A stretch of 64,000 nucleotides of DNA from Heliocidaris tuberculata. Its lineage: Eukaryota; Echinodermata; Echinoidea; Camarodonta; Echinometridae. The stretch is from the NCBI GenBank assembly GCA_025618425.1, contig CM046844.1, forward strand, positions 4,527,177-4,591,176, in the 5' to 3' direction. Positions 23,349 through 35,800 of the stretch are shown piece by piece; position 1 is the stretch's first letter; every line of letters starts with the position of its first letter. Under the pieces are notes generated by a model that worked only from the letters and a program-made list of their open reading frames with translations, had not been told where the DNA came from and ran no database searches. A program made the translations under genes and the position numbers.

Positions 23349-23800
23349 GGACCTAAAGCTACGCACTTTGTTTCCAGCGGCTAAAACGTCACTTTTTCAA
23401 TGATTTATACAAATTTCTTTTATATTTCTTGGTTCTAAATACTCTGAAATTAAATTCCTGAAAAAATTACGACGGACATATCAATAACATTAATTTTCAA
23501 GTCGATGTCGATACCCATGTCGAATTTGGTCGAAAAAATGAAAGGGTCCTAAAGCTACGCACATGTAATAAATGAATGCAAATATTGATTTTTAAGCTGA
23601 CTTTGATGTGAATTTCATCCCGATTTGCAAATAGGTCTAGTGATAATATCACGAAAAATAAAGGAAAATTACTCAATCTTTTTGGTGAACGTAAATGATA
23701 ATCTTGTTGCTAATTCACACCAAAACTGTGAATTGAACGCTTCGCATTGCGCGTATTTGCGGGGTGCGCAGCTTTAGGACCTGCGCAGCTTTAGGACCCC
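23349..23800. mobile_element. MITE with CCTAAAGCTACGCAC ends
   Basis: The left end, GACCTAAAGCTACGCAC, pairs with TGCGCAGCTTTAGGACC. The right terminus is duplicated in tandem (23765-23781 and 23783-23799). A third, internal copy (GGTCCTAAAGCTACGCAC) lies at about 23545. Confidence 0.65.
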
Positions 23801-24370
23801 TGACCATACTGCTTAGCCATAGACATGATACTAAGTGTTTAAAAAAATACTGGACACTTTTCGTTAATAACTCAAAACTTATACCTCATATCAGACTGAG
23901 GTTTTTACATTGTAAAGATGAAGGATGTGAAATTTATTGGAAGCAAGTTTTTACTTTTATCAGAATATCACATTATTCTGAATAGATTTCTTGAAATGTT
24001 TCTCTGAGTCTGAATACTAATAGATCTAGTTAGATCTACTTAGATTTCTTCACTGCGATCGTAGACCCAGAAGTGTCCTGTAATATCATTGACCTACAGT
24101 CACGCAATTTTTCAGATCCACTATATATAAGACAAGACCACCACGAGCACACGGGCCTTGCACGCATTTTGACCGTGCGTCTTCAGCATGCATGCAGTAG
24201 CGGTCTTGTCTAAAGTGAAGAAATGAAAGTGTGTGACCTTGACAAATAGTCGGAATGAAAAGTGTGTGACCTTTACAAATAGCTCCATAAGCGCACTAAA
24301 ATAAGCTTAAATAAGTGTGCATTGCCCATTTGCTCACTTAAATAAAACACATGTGTGCACCCAGGAGGGG

Positions 24371-25521
24371 GTTTACATCAGGGCTGCCAACCTTGAGTGA
24401 GAGTTTAGAGTGAGACATTGCGAGAGAGCGAAGTGACCAAGCCCGAGGGAGTGAAGTGACCGAGGGGGGGGGGGGGGAGGTGTGGAAGGGGGTGTCCCCC
24501 CCCCCCTCCTTCCACGGTAGGGAGCTTTGACAATTTTACATTTTAAATGGTGCAATCTGGTACATACTTTAGTCATGATTTCAACAGATACATAGCCGAG
24601 GCAGCATTAATTTACTAAATTGAATTGAATAAGTAATAAATAGGTTACATTGTTATTAATGCTACATGTCTCTTTACTGCCATATCTGTATATGTATACA
24701 TAATTACGTATTTTGTAATTCCCTCTTTTATTGGGGAACCTAGTTTTAACAAGCTGTGCTTTTCCTTAGGTTCTCCTATGATACTGCCTTTTCTATTGAC
24801 TAATGTAAGTTTTTTCACTTTTGATTACATTGGAATTGTTATTGATTATGATATCTGTATTCGATATTTGAACGATGTAAACTTTCAGTTGTAATGGCAG
24901 ATTTCTGCAGTATTATGAAATTCATTAATTAATTAATTCATTCATTCATTCACATGTAGTTCACTGACCATGAAAAATTACAAAGTTCCACATTTGTAAC
25001 TGCATGATTTTGAATACGAATTTCAAGTGTTAAACTTAAATGAAGAATCTTGCTGTCCGGCCGTAGAGGGATGTGCTTGCTATATTACGTTGGTGTACGA
25101 TCGACGGCAAACTCTGTTGACCCACGCGTCGCTGCCGCGCTGGGGCCCCGGGGCGGGCCGCCGCGCCAAAGCCATGTCAGTCTTGCCATAGTTACACTTG
25201 TACTCATCAAAGTCGTCACACGTACATGTATACACGCAATATGAACCAATCGTATTCCAATAGCTCGTCTTTGCGCACTCACCGAAATTTTCATTGGTTA
25301 AGCTTTGCTTTGCTCCCGCAGGAAAATTTCGAAAGGGCTTGGGCATATCGAATATTTGGAATATCAGGGATTTTGGAAAGATTTTTTTTTTTTTTTTTAC
25401 TTCCTGTTTTTGGGGTTCAGTGTGAGAATTCGTTTATCAGACTGAGTGAGACAGTCAGAATTGGGTGAATTGCGTGAGTCTCACGCTCAATGCGTGAGAG
25501 TTGGCAGCCCTGGGTTTACAT
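24371..25521. mobile_element. non-autonomous hAT-like element, ~1.13 kb
   Basis: The left end CAGGGCTGCCAAC (24379) pairs with GTTGGCAGCCCTG at the right (25500-25512). GTTTACAT at 24371-24378 recurs at 25514-25521 as the likely 8-bp target duplication, with one extra G at the right junction. No transposase frame remains. Poly-G/C tracts at 24464-24510 form an internal fold-back. Confidence 0.7.
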
Positions 25522-26804
25522 GTATGTAATGGTTTAACCTTTTGTGAATTCGGGTCTAAATGTCTTTTTTGAAAAGTAGACAATGATTGTCTTTTTCATA
25601 GCAGTTAAATGTTTCAGATGTGGAATATAAAGCATATAATCTCCTTTTGATTTCAGACAATGAGACGTACTGTCCCTTCTTCAGCGATCTGCATGTATAC
25701 GCTTTGAATATGCTCCGAATGTATATTTTTCCTCAGCTTCGCCTCGGAAAGATACACGTAGCTACATCCAGGTCGCCTCGGAAGTGATAGTTTGTCCCAT
25801 CACCTTCTCCAACGGTAAATATTTGCTTATTATTATCCATAGCAGACATCTGAGCTGTGGTTTTACAAGAATGTATTCCTCTCGTCTTTGGTGCAAACAG
25901 GGCAAAGAGGGTAATATTTCTCATATCGCCCTCTGTCACAAAAACTATACATGTTATTAAACTGGGAAATATAGGCTTGTATTGCCTGGTATTGCAGCAC
26001 ACAGTTTTTTGTTGCGCGCAGTTGCTGGCTCAGTGCATTTGGAAAATTTGATATGCAAATTTTGACAAAAAGGGTTAAGATATTGATTTTGGAATCCATT
26101 TTATGATAATGTTTGACTTGTTTGCTGTAGATTTCTAATGTGGATAATAATAACAATATTAACTGGCTTCTACTTTTGGGAGATACAACATATACTGCCC
26201 TCACTAGATCCATATTGCCCTTATCTATGACTCGGGCAATATGAATCTAGTTCTGGGAATAGATGTTGTATCACCCTCAAGGCCAGTCAGTATTATATAA
26301 TTATTAGCATTGTTTGTTATTTGTAGTCAATATGACCACTATTATTTGGTGTGCATAATATCATGTGAAATGCAGTCAGTGAGCAGAGTGTCTTTTAAAA
26401 AGTGCATACATATACATTTAGATCTAGATTCTAGTTGAGCAGGGTATGCAAAATGCAGACAATGTTGTTTGCTGAATTGGTAAGGTGTTTTTTGCTGCTT
26501 TTGCTGAAAAGTATCTCAATCTTCTTAAATTTATATTTGAACTTTCTTTAGCTGCTTTTCATTAGACTGAAAAATTGAAGTATGGTCTATATATTGGAAC
26601 GAAGTCAAGATCTAAAAGGTTGATATTCTCAAGTCTTATGACAATTTGAAAAAGTCAACCATAGTAAAATACAAATCGTTCGTGATATGTAAGTGGATAA
26701 AGTATCCATGTTTATCAAAAGTAACAATTGTCTTGCTTTATTTTGTTTATTATTGTTGAATTTTTAGTGTGTCTGTTAATTGATCTTTTTCTTTTTCTCC
26801 CCTA
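25522..26804. other. intergenic, no gene recognised
   Basis: An imperfect inverted repeat (ATACAACAT / ATGTTGTAT, with GGGCAATATGAATCTAG mirrored) spans about 26179-26273. Otherwise there is no structure. A polypyrimidine-rich acceptor, TTTTTCTCCCCTAG, ends at 26805. Confidence 0.4.
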
Positions 26805-26887
26805 GATTCATTCTAATAACTTCATTAAGGTAATAAATGTCTTCCTGATGATAATGTGAGTGTGTGGGAGACCTCAATCGACCAAAG

Positions 26888-29800
26888 ATGTCCGATACTC
26901 CGTCCAGCATTGAGCGTCTTCCGTTAGAGCATCCCCTCCCAAACGAGATTCAGGAGATGACTCGGGATGACACCATCTGTAAATTCTGTGGTGTTAGCTA
27001 CCTCATCCATCATGAAGTCAAGAGACTGGAGAAAGAGGTAGTAAAGCATTTCTGGTTACAATCTGATAGCTCCGTCCTGATTTTAACCTGTTGAGTACTG
27101 AACCTGCAGGGCATGGCTATTTAGGCCATTTTTAATTGGGCGGGGGCGTTTGAACAAATTTTCCTGCAAATGGGTCGGTCAAAAAAAAACGATCATCAGA
27201 TATTCAAATTCGTCATGAGCCTGGCAGAAGCTGATTGAATAATATGTATGTAAACTGTCTCCAAAAGAGAGAAGGTATGGATAATATATGATTTTGACGA
27301 CATTGAAATATCAAAATAAATAAGAAACAAAATGTGCATCTTATTTTTTTTATATACACTACAAAATATTGAGAAAAATGAAAAACAAAACAAATTCTTT
27401 TTAGTAATTCAGATAATTCTTTTTTTATGAATATCCTTTCAACTTTTTCAGCTTGAGAATGTGCAAGCAGAGCTAGAGAAGTACAAGGGATGTGAAGAGC
27501 GAGAGAGGGTGCTCAAGATTGGAGTAGAGAAACTCACAACAAGCTTGTCAGAAAAAGATAAGATACTACATGACAGAGATGCAAGGTAAGTATTTTGTCT
27601 TGTGGTCAGGTATATCAGTTGAAAGTAGGTCCAAGAAATTCCCCCCCCCCCCAAAAAAAAAAAAAAAAAGGAGGGGAATGTTTTAGAGTGTTGGCCTGCT
27701 CTGGAATTTCAATTTTTCTTTTGAGAACTGTGCGGGAAAGCTTTGCAAAATGAAGTGTCACATAAAAATGTGCTAGAATCAAAAAGAAATAAGTTCTTAG
27801 CAATGTTGGTATATATCTTAAAGTGTAATCAGACTTATGTGAATAGTAGTTTTGGTATTATTTCGCTTAATCAAGCTAGTAGGGGTTCTAATATTATTCT
27901 GCCTGTATGCCCCAATATTATAATTTTCAGCAATTATCCCTTCTGCATTCTGGGTGTGTCTTTCCATGCCACTACTTTCTATAAGCTATCTAAGGATCCC
28001 ACTGATATTTGCAAATTGTAATGTAAAATCACAGATATTTCAGCGGAATAGATAAAGACGTTACTACATAACACCTTGAAAAACATTTCCTAATTTAGTG
28101 AAGTATCAGCGACACTTTCATGGTGGAGAAACTGAATTGTAGATTAGTTTTTTCAGGGTTACACCATGTAATTCTTTCAAGGAATAAGAGCCCTGAAAAG
28201 GGCTGGTGAGCTCCGCTAAGAGCTCTGTTGTTCTCGACGTTTCGATCAGTATGCTCTGATCGTCATCAGGAGAATGACTAGAACACTGCCCAGTGGAGGC
28301 TATTTATTGCCTACGAAGGGATCCGATTCACAGCCTGTTTGGCGCCAATCGGAAATGCCCGCGAATTTGATTCACGGCTGCATTCTCATTCTGGTCACTG
28401 GTGGCGCTATAATTCCTCTAAACAGAGAAAGCACCGGACGGTGCCATTGTTTTCTCTGAATAAAGAACAAGGGCCAGATTTTCCGCTGAATGATTGCTCC
28501 CCTTTAGAGCCGGTATTTAGTGAAGTATCAGCGACACTTTCATGGTGGAGAAACTGAATTGTAGATTAGTTTTTTCAGGGTTACACCATGTAATTCTTTC
28601 AAGGAATAAGAGACCTGAAAAGGGCTGGTGAGCTCCGCTAAGAGCTCTGTTGTTCTCGACGTTTCGATCAGTATGCTCTGATCGTCATCAGGAGAATGAC
28701 TAGAACACTGCCCAGTGGAGGCTATTTATTGCCTACGGAGGGATCCGATTCACAGCCTGTTTGGCGCCAATCGGAAATGCCCGCGAATTTGATTCACGGC
28801 TGCATTCTCATTCTGGTCAGAATGAGAATGCAGCCGTGAATCAAATTCGCGGGCATTTCCGATTGGCGCCAAACAGGCTGTGAATCGGATCCCTTCGTAG
28901 GCAATAAATAGCCTCCACTGGGCAGTGTTCTAGTCATTCTCCTGATGACGATCAGAGCATACTGATCGAAACGTCGAGAACAACAGAGCTCTTAGCGGAG
29001 CTCACCAGCCCTTTTCAGGGCTCTTATTCCTTGAAAGAATTACATGGTGTAACCCTGAAAAAACTAATCTACATTTCTTAATTTACATGTTTTGCATAAT
29101 CCTATATTGTAAGTTATTCTAGTATGGTATTTAATGCCATCATTGGCACTGATTTTATCTGTAAACATGGAGGTATGAAATTTTCCCAATGTTGACACTG
29201 TGTCGACACAACTGTGTCTGCAACACTAACGGAAATCTACCTTGGTTCAAGAACCTCCAAGAAGGTTGCATCCTGAGTCTTACAAGAAAGATGCCTTTTA
29301 TATTTTACCTTCTCCAACATTCTGGTTACATGGTTCATTTTTGTGGATGACTACACTGACAATCATATTGTGTTGTATTTGTATATATATAGCATTGAGC
29401 ACCTGAAATCTAACATCAAAGTAAAAGAGGATGAACTCTGGAAAGCCATACAGCAAGCTGAGGCTGCGCAAAGACAATTAGAAAGTGAGAAAGCTGCAAG
29501 CAACAAACTCAGGTTTGTATTATATCCATAATTAATTACTTTGCTCACAATATTTTGAGTATCCGTAGGAAAGTGTATCAATAAAATATATTGGGAGGAG
29601 CTGTAATAAGAGTGGACAAAGATAAGTAAAACTAAGGAATAATAGAGAGAAAGAAGGAGAGTGCATAGGATGAGAAGAAGGTATAATAGGAGGATGGGAA
29701 GGAATGGATGAAATATGAAAAGGAGAGAAAATTTATTGAAGAGAAATATTGAGAAGAAAAGAAGCAAGAGAAAATAAAAGAAAGAAGAAAGAATTGAAGC

Positions 29801-32800
29801 AGTTATGACAGGGAAAGTATTTCATGACTAAATATGATGTATTAGAAATTGTGTTCTTTTAAAGTTGTTTTTGTTGTTGTTCCTTCTTACAGGGTATGGA
29901 GGAAAAACATTCTGCAGAGACTGCCTATGATCAAAGCTTCTCTCGCAGATGAGAAACAGACCCTAGGGAGTGTGAAGACTGAATTTAATGACTATCAGAA
30001 CAAGATGGCTGCCATCAACAAGAAAATCACAGGGGTCATACAGAAAGTGTGCAAGAAAGAGAAACAAGGTGTGTTTTCCTTCGATTCCTCTATCAGATTT
30101 GTATCATAAGAAAAGAAAAGCAAGCTTTTAATACAGTCAAAGCTGGTGTAGTTGCTACCTCTATACAAAGGCAAGCTGTGTATAGTGGCTGTTAATGTAT
30201 CATTCTTAATTATAATACAGTCATACCTGTAAAGGTCCTGTATATAAAGACTGCTGAGGGGTAGAGAAAAAGGGGAAAAAAGGTCTTTTTAGGTTTTCAT
30301 GTAAAGTATACTATTATGCAGGTGCCAAATGCAAATACCGTTTAGAGTCTTAACCTGTTGTATACTGGAACCGAGTAGTCCATGTATTAAGCCTGTGGGA
30401 ATTTGATAATTCCATAGTCAGTGGGTTAACGTACAGATGGTACATGAAGCAGGTTTTACTGGACCTTTATAGTAAGGCCACTTATGCACCCAATGGCTCT
30501 TTGATCTATTCTCTTAACCCATAGCTGTATGATGCCTGGTATCTTCATGATTATCACCTTTATTGGGAGGTGGCCTTTGTGTACAGGTTCCTACACTTTT
30601 CAGTGGGAAGTACTGCTCAGCGGAAAGAGTGAATATGGTTTTTAGAGACAAGGAGTGTGGAAAGTGAATTTGATTGCTATTCATGTATTTTCATATATGA
30701 AACTTTTGTATACCATAATTTCTGTGATATATTTATGATGTAATTGTTCATGCAGGGCCCTCTTGTAAAGCAGTATTTTCACCACTGATAGGCCACTCTA
30801 GCTAGCCAAATATGATGGAATGACTATCAGAATTAAAAATTCTCTTTTCTCAAATCAAATCATCCAGTGGTAGAAGGCATCTTGTCAAGGGCTACTGAAG
30901 CAGAGAAACTCTCCTCCTCACTCCAATCTCAACTCAATGAGGCTCAGCAGCAGATGGCAGCAAACAGTACACAGGGTCAAAGGTTACAAGAAGCTGAAGA
31001 TCGTGTGAGGCAGATGACGGGCCGCTGTGCCGAGCTGGAGGCAAGAGAACAGAGTAAGCTCAGGTTCACATTGTTCAAGCTGTAATCATATGTAGCTTTC
31101 TTAGGATTAGGCAAGCACAAAAGCGACATCAAGATGTAATAATAATGACTGCCTCTTATAAAGCGCGTTAGCAGTTGCAATGTAACTGACCAAAGCGCTT
31201 ACAGTATCACATATCGTCTGTTGAGACACAGAAGGGCACTCTGAGCAAACAGATATGAGTTAACACCCTTCTGACTCTCAGCAGATGATATATTTCTGAT
31301 TGATTAAATGGAAGAAAAGCTGTAATTGATTTTGACTTCAAGTTGAAAGTAAATCTTTGTGGGTAGTTCTGATGATTGGATGTAGAAAGCAAAATATATT
31401 GTGCCTGTCAGGCATTTGTATCTTCATGGCATAGGTACTAAGATGACCCTTTGAATGTGTGAGGTTGTTAAATGTATTGTGGGGTCATATCTGCTCCCTT
31501 TTAATTTTTACGTAAAATGGAAAAAAAAATTTTGGTTAAACTCCACAGAATTACAGGACGAGCTTCAAAAAGCTGCAGCCGAGGTTAGATCTGCAAAGTC
31601 AGAAACTGCTCAGTTCAAAGAACTTTTGAGGTGAGAATTCTTCATAATGATATGTGAACCAATCTGTGTAAAGAAGCAACACATTTGCTATAACATAGAA
31701 GGATGCAAAGCTATTGATGCACAAGAGGAAAGGTTCCTCAGTTTCATTGTATGGGTATTATACTTATTTGTAGGAGAGAAATGTCCACAAAACACGAAAG
31801 ATGTAAAATTTTCTGACTTACAAAAGAAAAGAGAGGATTATATGACTTGATTTGGTAGTGTTTTATTCAGCCCAAAAGTGCAAAGAAATCAAGCTCTGGA
31901 TATACGTCCTGTTTTAGAAATGAAGCAAAATTTCAATGATGTCTTACCAGAGGGCATGGACACCTTCACATTGTTTTATAACTACTGGATCCAAGACCAC
32001 TTATCTGGCAGCCTCTTCTATACAGTAAATATGATTTTTTCACCTTATGATTTATGTGTTCATATATTCTATCTTTGATTGTTTGGTAACATTGCTAAAC
32101 TATCTTGTTTTAACTAAAGAAATAAAACCCTTGAAGTGGAGGATAGTCAACGGCAGAGGGCGAAGCAAGAACAGTTCCTTAGCAACAGCATCAACAAGTT
32201 ACAGGAGGAGCTGCGTTGCCGGGCGGAGGAGGCCCAAGATTACCAGAGAGAGCTTGGTGAGCTGAAGGAGAGAGAGATAGAGAGGAAGAGGAGGGTAGAA
32301 AGCAGTATGAATACCAAGATGGAGGCATCAGCACGAGAGATGAGGCAGCTACAAGAGGCTTTAGATAGTGCTAGGAAGGACTGCTCTGCACTCAGAGATG
32401 AAAGGTACAGTCAGATATGACACCTCTACATATATCTACATATTTTTCTGTAGTTCTTTGTATATACTCATCCCCTGAGAGTATTGCAATTCAGAATGGG
32501 GGTCCCTTTGGTTTCTGTGATTTAGTTTGCCTGCATCATTCCAGGCAACATGTCAATGCACTTTGGGGGGGGGGGGGGGTCATATTGTATTTTCAACTTT
32601 TTTGCATATGTGTTCTTTCTTTGTATTTCTCTGTATTTTGATTTGCCAAAATGTAATAATAATGATGAGGTAGTGCCCATGTACAGTTTGTATTTTTTTA
32701 ACACCAACCATTAATAAGCCAGTTGGTAACTACAATTTGTGCATGTGCAGTTAACCCTTTCAGGACAGGAATTATTTAAGGGCTAAATTGATCACATTTT

Positions 32801-35800
32801 GTTCTTCAAATTGGCAACAATAAAAATTGTCCTTTAGTGCTTCATGGTTTTGATATGGTGTAATATCTTTTAAAACAATATACATGGTTAACATTATGTC
32901 GAAACGTTGAAAAAATTGCCAATTTTGATGAAAAAAACAATGATTTTGAACATCTCAATGTGTTACCAATCTAAGGATTTCAAAGCTTATTCTCGTTTTC
33001 AAAATTCCTGGCATCAAACACAATAAGGTCATGCAACAAAAATGGACATAGTGTGTGCAGAAAATTTTGCTCTTTCTGCTCACGCATCTGGTACATTTTT
33101 TAGAGCTCTAAATCAAAAGTTATTGAGCCAAACCACAAAGTGTGGTCAAATGTCTTGAAAGGGTTAAAGGTCATTTGTACCAAGTACAATTGACCTTTAT
33201 ACGCTGTCATTTTGTGCGCACCATGATGCGCGTACCAGTACGATTTTACATGTTAAACAAGTAGCACGCCCACCAAAACAAATGCATGTGCGCATGCAAA
33301 CTGGGGTCATCTCAGGGTCATTTGTACCATGTACTCATTTACGAACTGGCTTATTAAGATAAAAATCAAATCTCCTTCATTGGTTATGTGTAAAAAGGTC
33401 TAATTGATCAGAAAACCCAATCATTTAATTTTACTTGAAAAATAAAATCCAGGTCTATAAGGTTCATTTAATTTCAAGATATGAAGTAGAATTGTATATG
33501 AATGCCCTTGACCTGAGAAGTCGACTGAAAATAAAGACTCTAATGAAATATTCTTTATTGCCCCTTTCCCTCCACGTGAGTGTGTTTCAAAGCTAAAGTG
33601 CTCAGTACATGTATACTCTGAAGTTGAACACAGCAATTCCAAAGCCATGTAGATATTGTTGTTTTGCAATGTAATGCTGGATAGCATTTTACTACAAATG
33701 AATTGAAAAAAGAGACAGTCCTGAAATTTTTGTTTGCTGAGAACAATAAGCTAACCTTCCACTCAATTGTTCTTTTTTGTAATGTAGGGAAGCTATGGTA
33801 GCCTCACATCAGCATCGCATCGAACAACTCAAACAGAGCTTTGCTCAGCGTATACAAGAAGCTGATGGGTGGCCAGAGAGGGTGAGATTTTATCAGATTT
33901 TAATCCTTTCAATGTTTTGTTATGTAAGACATAATATTATTATGTATAATGTCAATGAAGTTTCAAAATAAAATTACAGCCATCTTTTCTTTCCCTTTAT
34001 AAAAATGAAGCATAGAACAGAATACTTAATTGAAAAATGAAAAAGTACACTATAAAAAGTTTATATAACTTTAAAAAGTTTATTTTCCAAATTTTGTTAA
34101 AACTCAGTTCTTTTTTTATATTGTTGTGTTTCTCAAATGAAGAAAACTTGCCAAGAGAATACAAAATGGTATAGAGGCATTGTAGTATGTCCAAGAGTTT
34201 AAACTTGCATGCAATTTGTTTTGACTTATAGAAGAGCTGCAATTTTCCCCTGAGTCCTCAATTTGCTTACATGGGGCCAGGGAAGGAGAGAGGGCTTGTG
34301 ACTGAAAATCAGGTTTTGAAGATTCTGAATATGACATAACCCTGACAATTATACATCCAACATTAAAAATATTTTTGGGGGGCCATGTTTGCCATTTTTA
34401 CCGTTTTTTTTAAAACCACTATTGCAAACTGCGCCTTTGTCTGGATATCATGGTAATACATTACAAATGACCTTCCCTGACCTAGGAATATAATTGTTGA
34501 TACAGATATTGTATGTTTAAAACCCAAGTCACAACAAAAGGTTTATTACCATGATTGTTATTTTCTCGTTGTTCACAGTTGAATGAAAGTCTGACCAAGG
34601 AGAGAGAGAAACATGCACAAGAGATGGCCAGTCTGGAAGAGAAATTACAGAAATCATTCCAAGTGGTGAGTTCTTGTTGATGGGATGTTGAGAAGTGTGA
34701 TCTTGATTTGTAAAGAAGTTGGAAGTTCTCTCTGAGAGATCACTGCTCGCTTTGCAATTAGTGTCAGTTTTATCCTTGCAAAAGTTATCATTCCATTTAT
34801 CAAACCCATTGTGTATGAGATCCAGTTGTGTAAAGCCCACCGCACACTATACGATTGGTTTACGATCAGATTTCTAAAGAAAATGTTATAGCATTAGATA
34901 TAAACAGTTAAACACATAAAATATGTTTGATTGAGGTTCTGAATAGTTAGTATACATAGATAGTAAAATTGAATTTACGGCCTATTATGAGCCTTCTAGT
35001 CAGAGGAAAGGCCAAATCAGCTCTGAATCGTAGTGACGTCAGAGCAGTCCTGCAATTGTCTACAATTTGAAACTGATTTGGCCCTTATTCCAGATTTAAG
35101 GCCGACATCGCACCATGTTGAGTATTCATATTATTGTTCAGAACGTGAATCAGGTAGCTTTCACTTCTTAAAATACCTATATTTTAATGCTATTGCGATT
35201 TATTTCCAAAATTGGATCGTAGTTGATCGTATAGGCCCGAATTCACAAAGGAGGTTTGGTTTAAACCATGGTTTAAACCCCCTCTTGGGTTTTTTAAGCT
35301 TATGGAATCAGATCCAATCATATATTTTCTTTGAGCGTGCATGGGCAATGTGCGCTTATTTACGCTTATTTTAGTACGCTTATGGAGGTTTAAACCTTAG
35401 CCATGGTTTAAACCTCCTTTGTGAATTCGGGCCATAATGTACAGTGGGCTTATTGTATCTTATAGGGAAGATAATTCAGTATTCAAGGGGGTTGAAAAGG
35501 AGTAATGCTGTTCTTTGTTCATATATTTGTGTATAAACAAAATAATTGAACAAAAATGTGTGTAGGCTTGATTCATAAGTTTACATTAATGGTTTGCCTT
35601 TGCTCTCAATGCCAGAGAGGTGGTTTAAACAATGAATCAGATTGTTTATCCTAAATTTGTCAAAATATTTAGAGACATTAGTCCAATCTTTTTAGATCTA
35701 CTGATATAAAACTTGAAGCCTGGCCATGAGTGCCCATTTAGGATGGACTGATGGATGGATTGAGAACGTCAGTGATTAAAGTTCATGGAGGGTTTGATAT

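Larger units (their letters stand above)
28083..29085. mobile_element. Penelope-like element termini: two direct and one inverted LTR-like copies
   Basis: Bounded by ACATTTCCTAATTT (28083-28096) and ACATTTCTTAATTT (29071-29084), a ~14-bp target duplication with one mismatch. Copy 1 starts at about 28097, and copy 2 repeats it ~422 bp later. From about 28819 the sequence turns back as an inverted copy to 29070. Each carries the TTCTCGACGTTTCGATCAG block (or its complement) typical of Penelope-like LTR-like ends. Tandem plus inverted partial ends are also typical of Penelope elements. There is no reverse transcriptase, so this is a remnant. It lies wholly inside LEKR1 intron 2. Confidence 0.75.

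Noticed and set aside
31139..31262. Possible reverse-oriented CR1-like 3' tail (TAATAATAATGACTGCCTCT, AAAGCGC)
   Set aside because: Too short and diverged to call as an element; kept only as a note.
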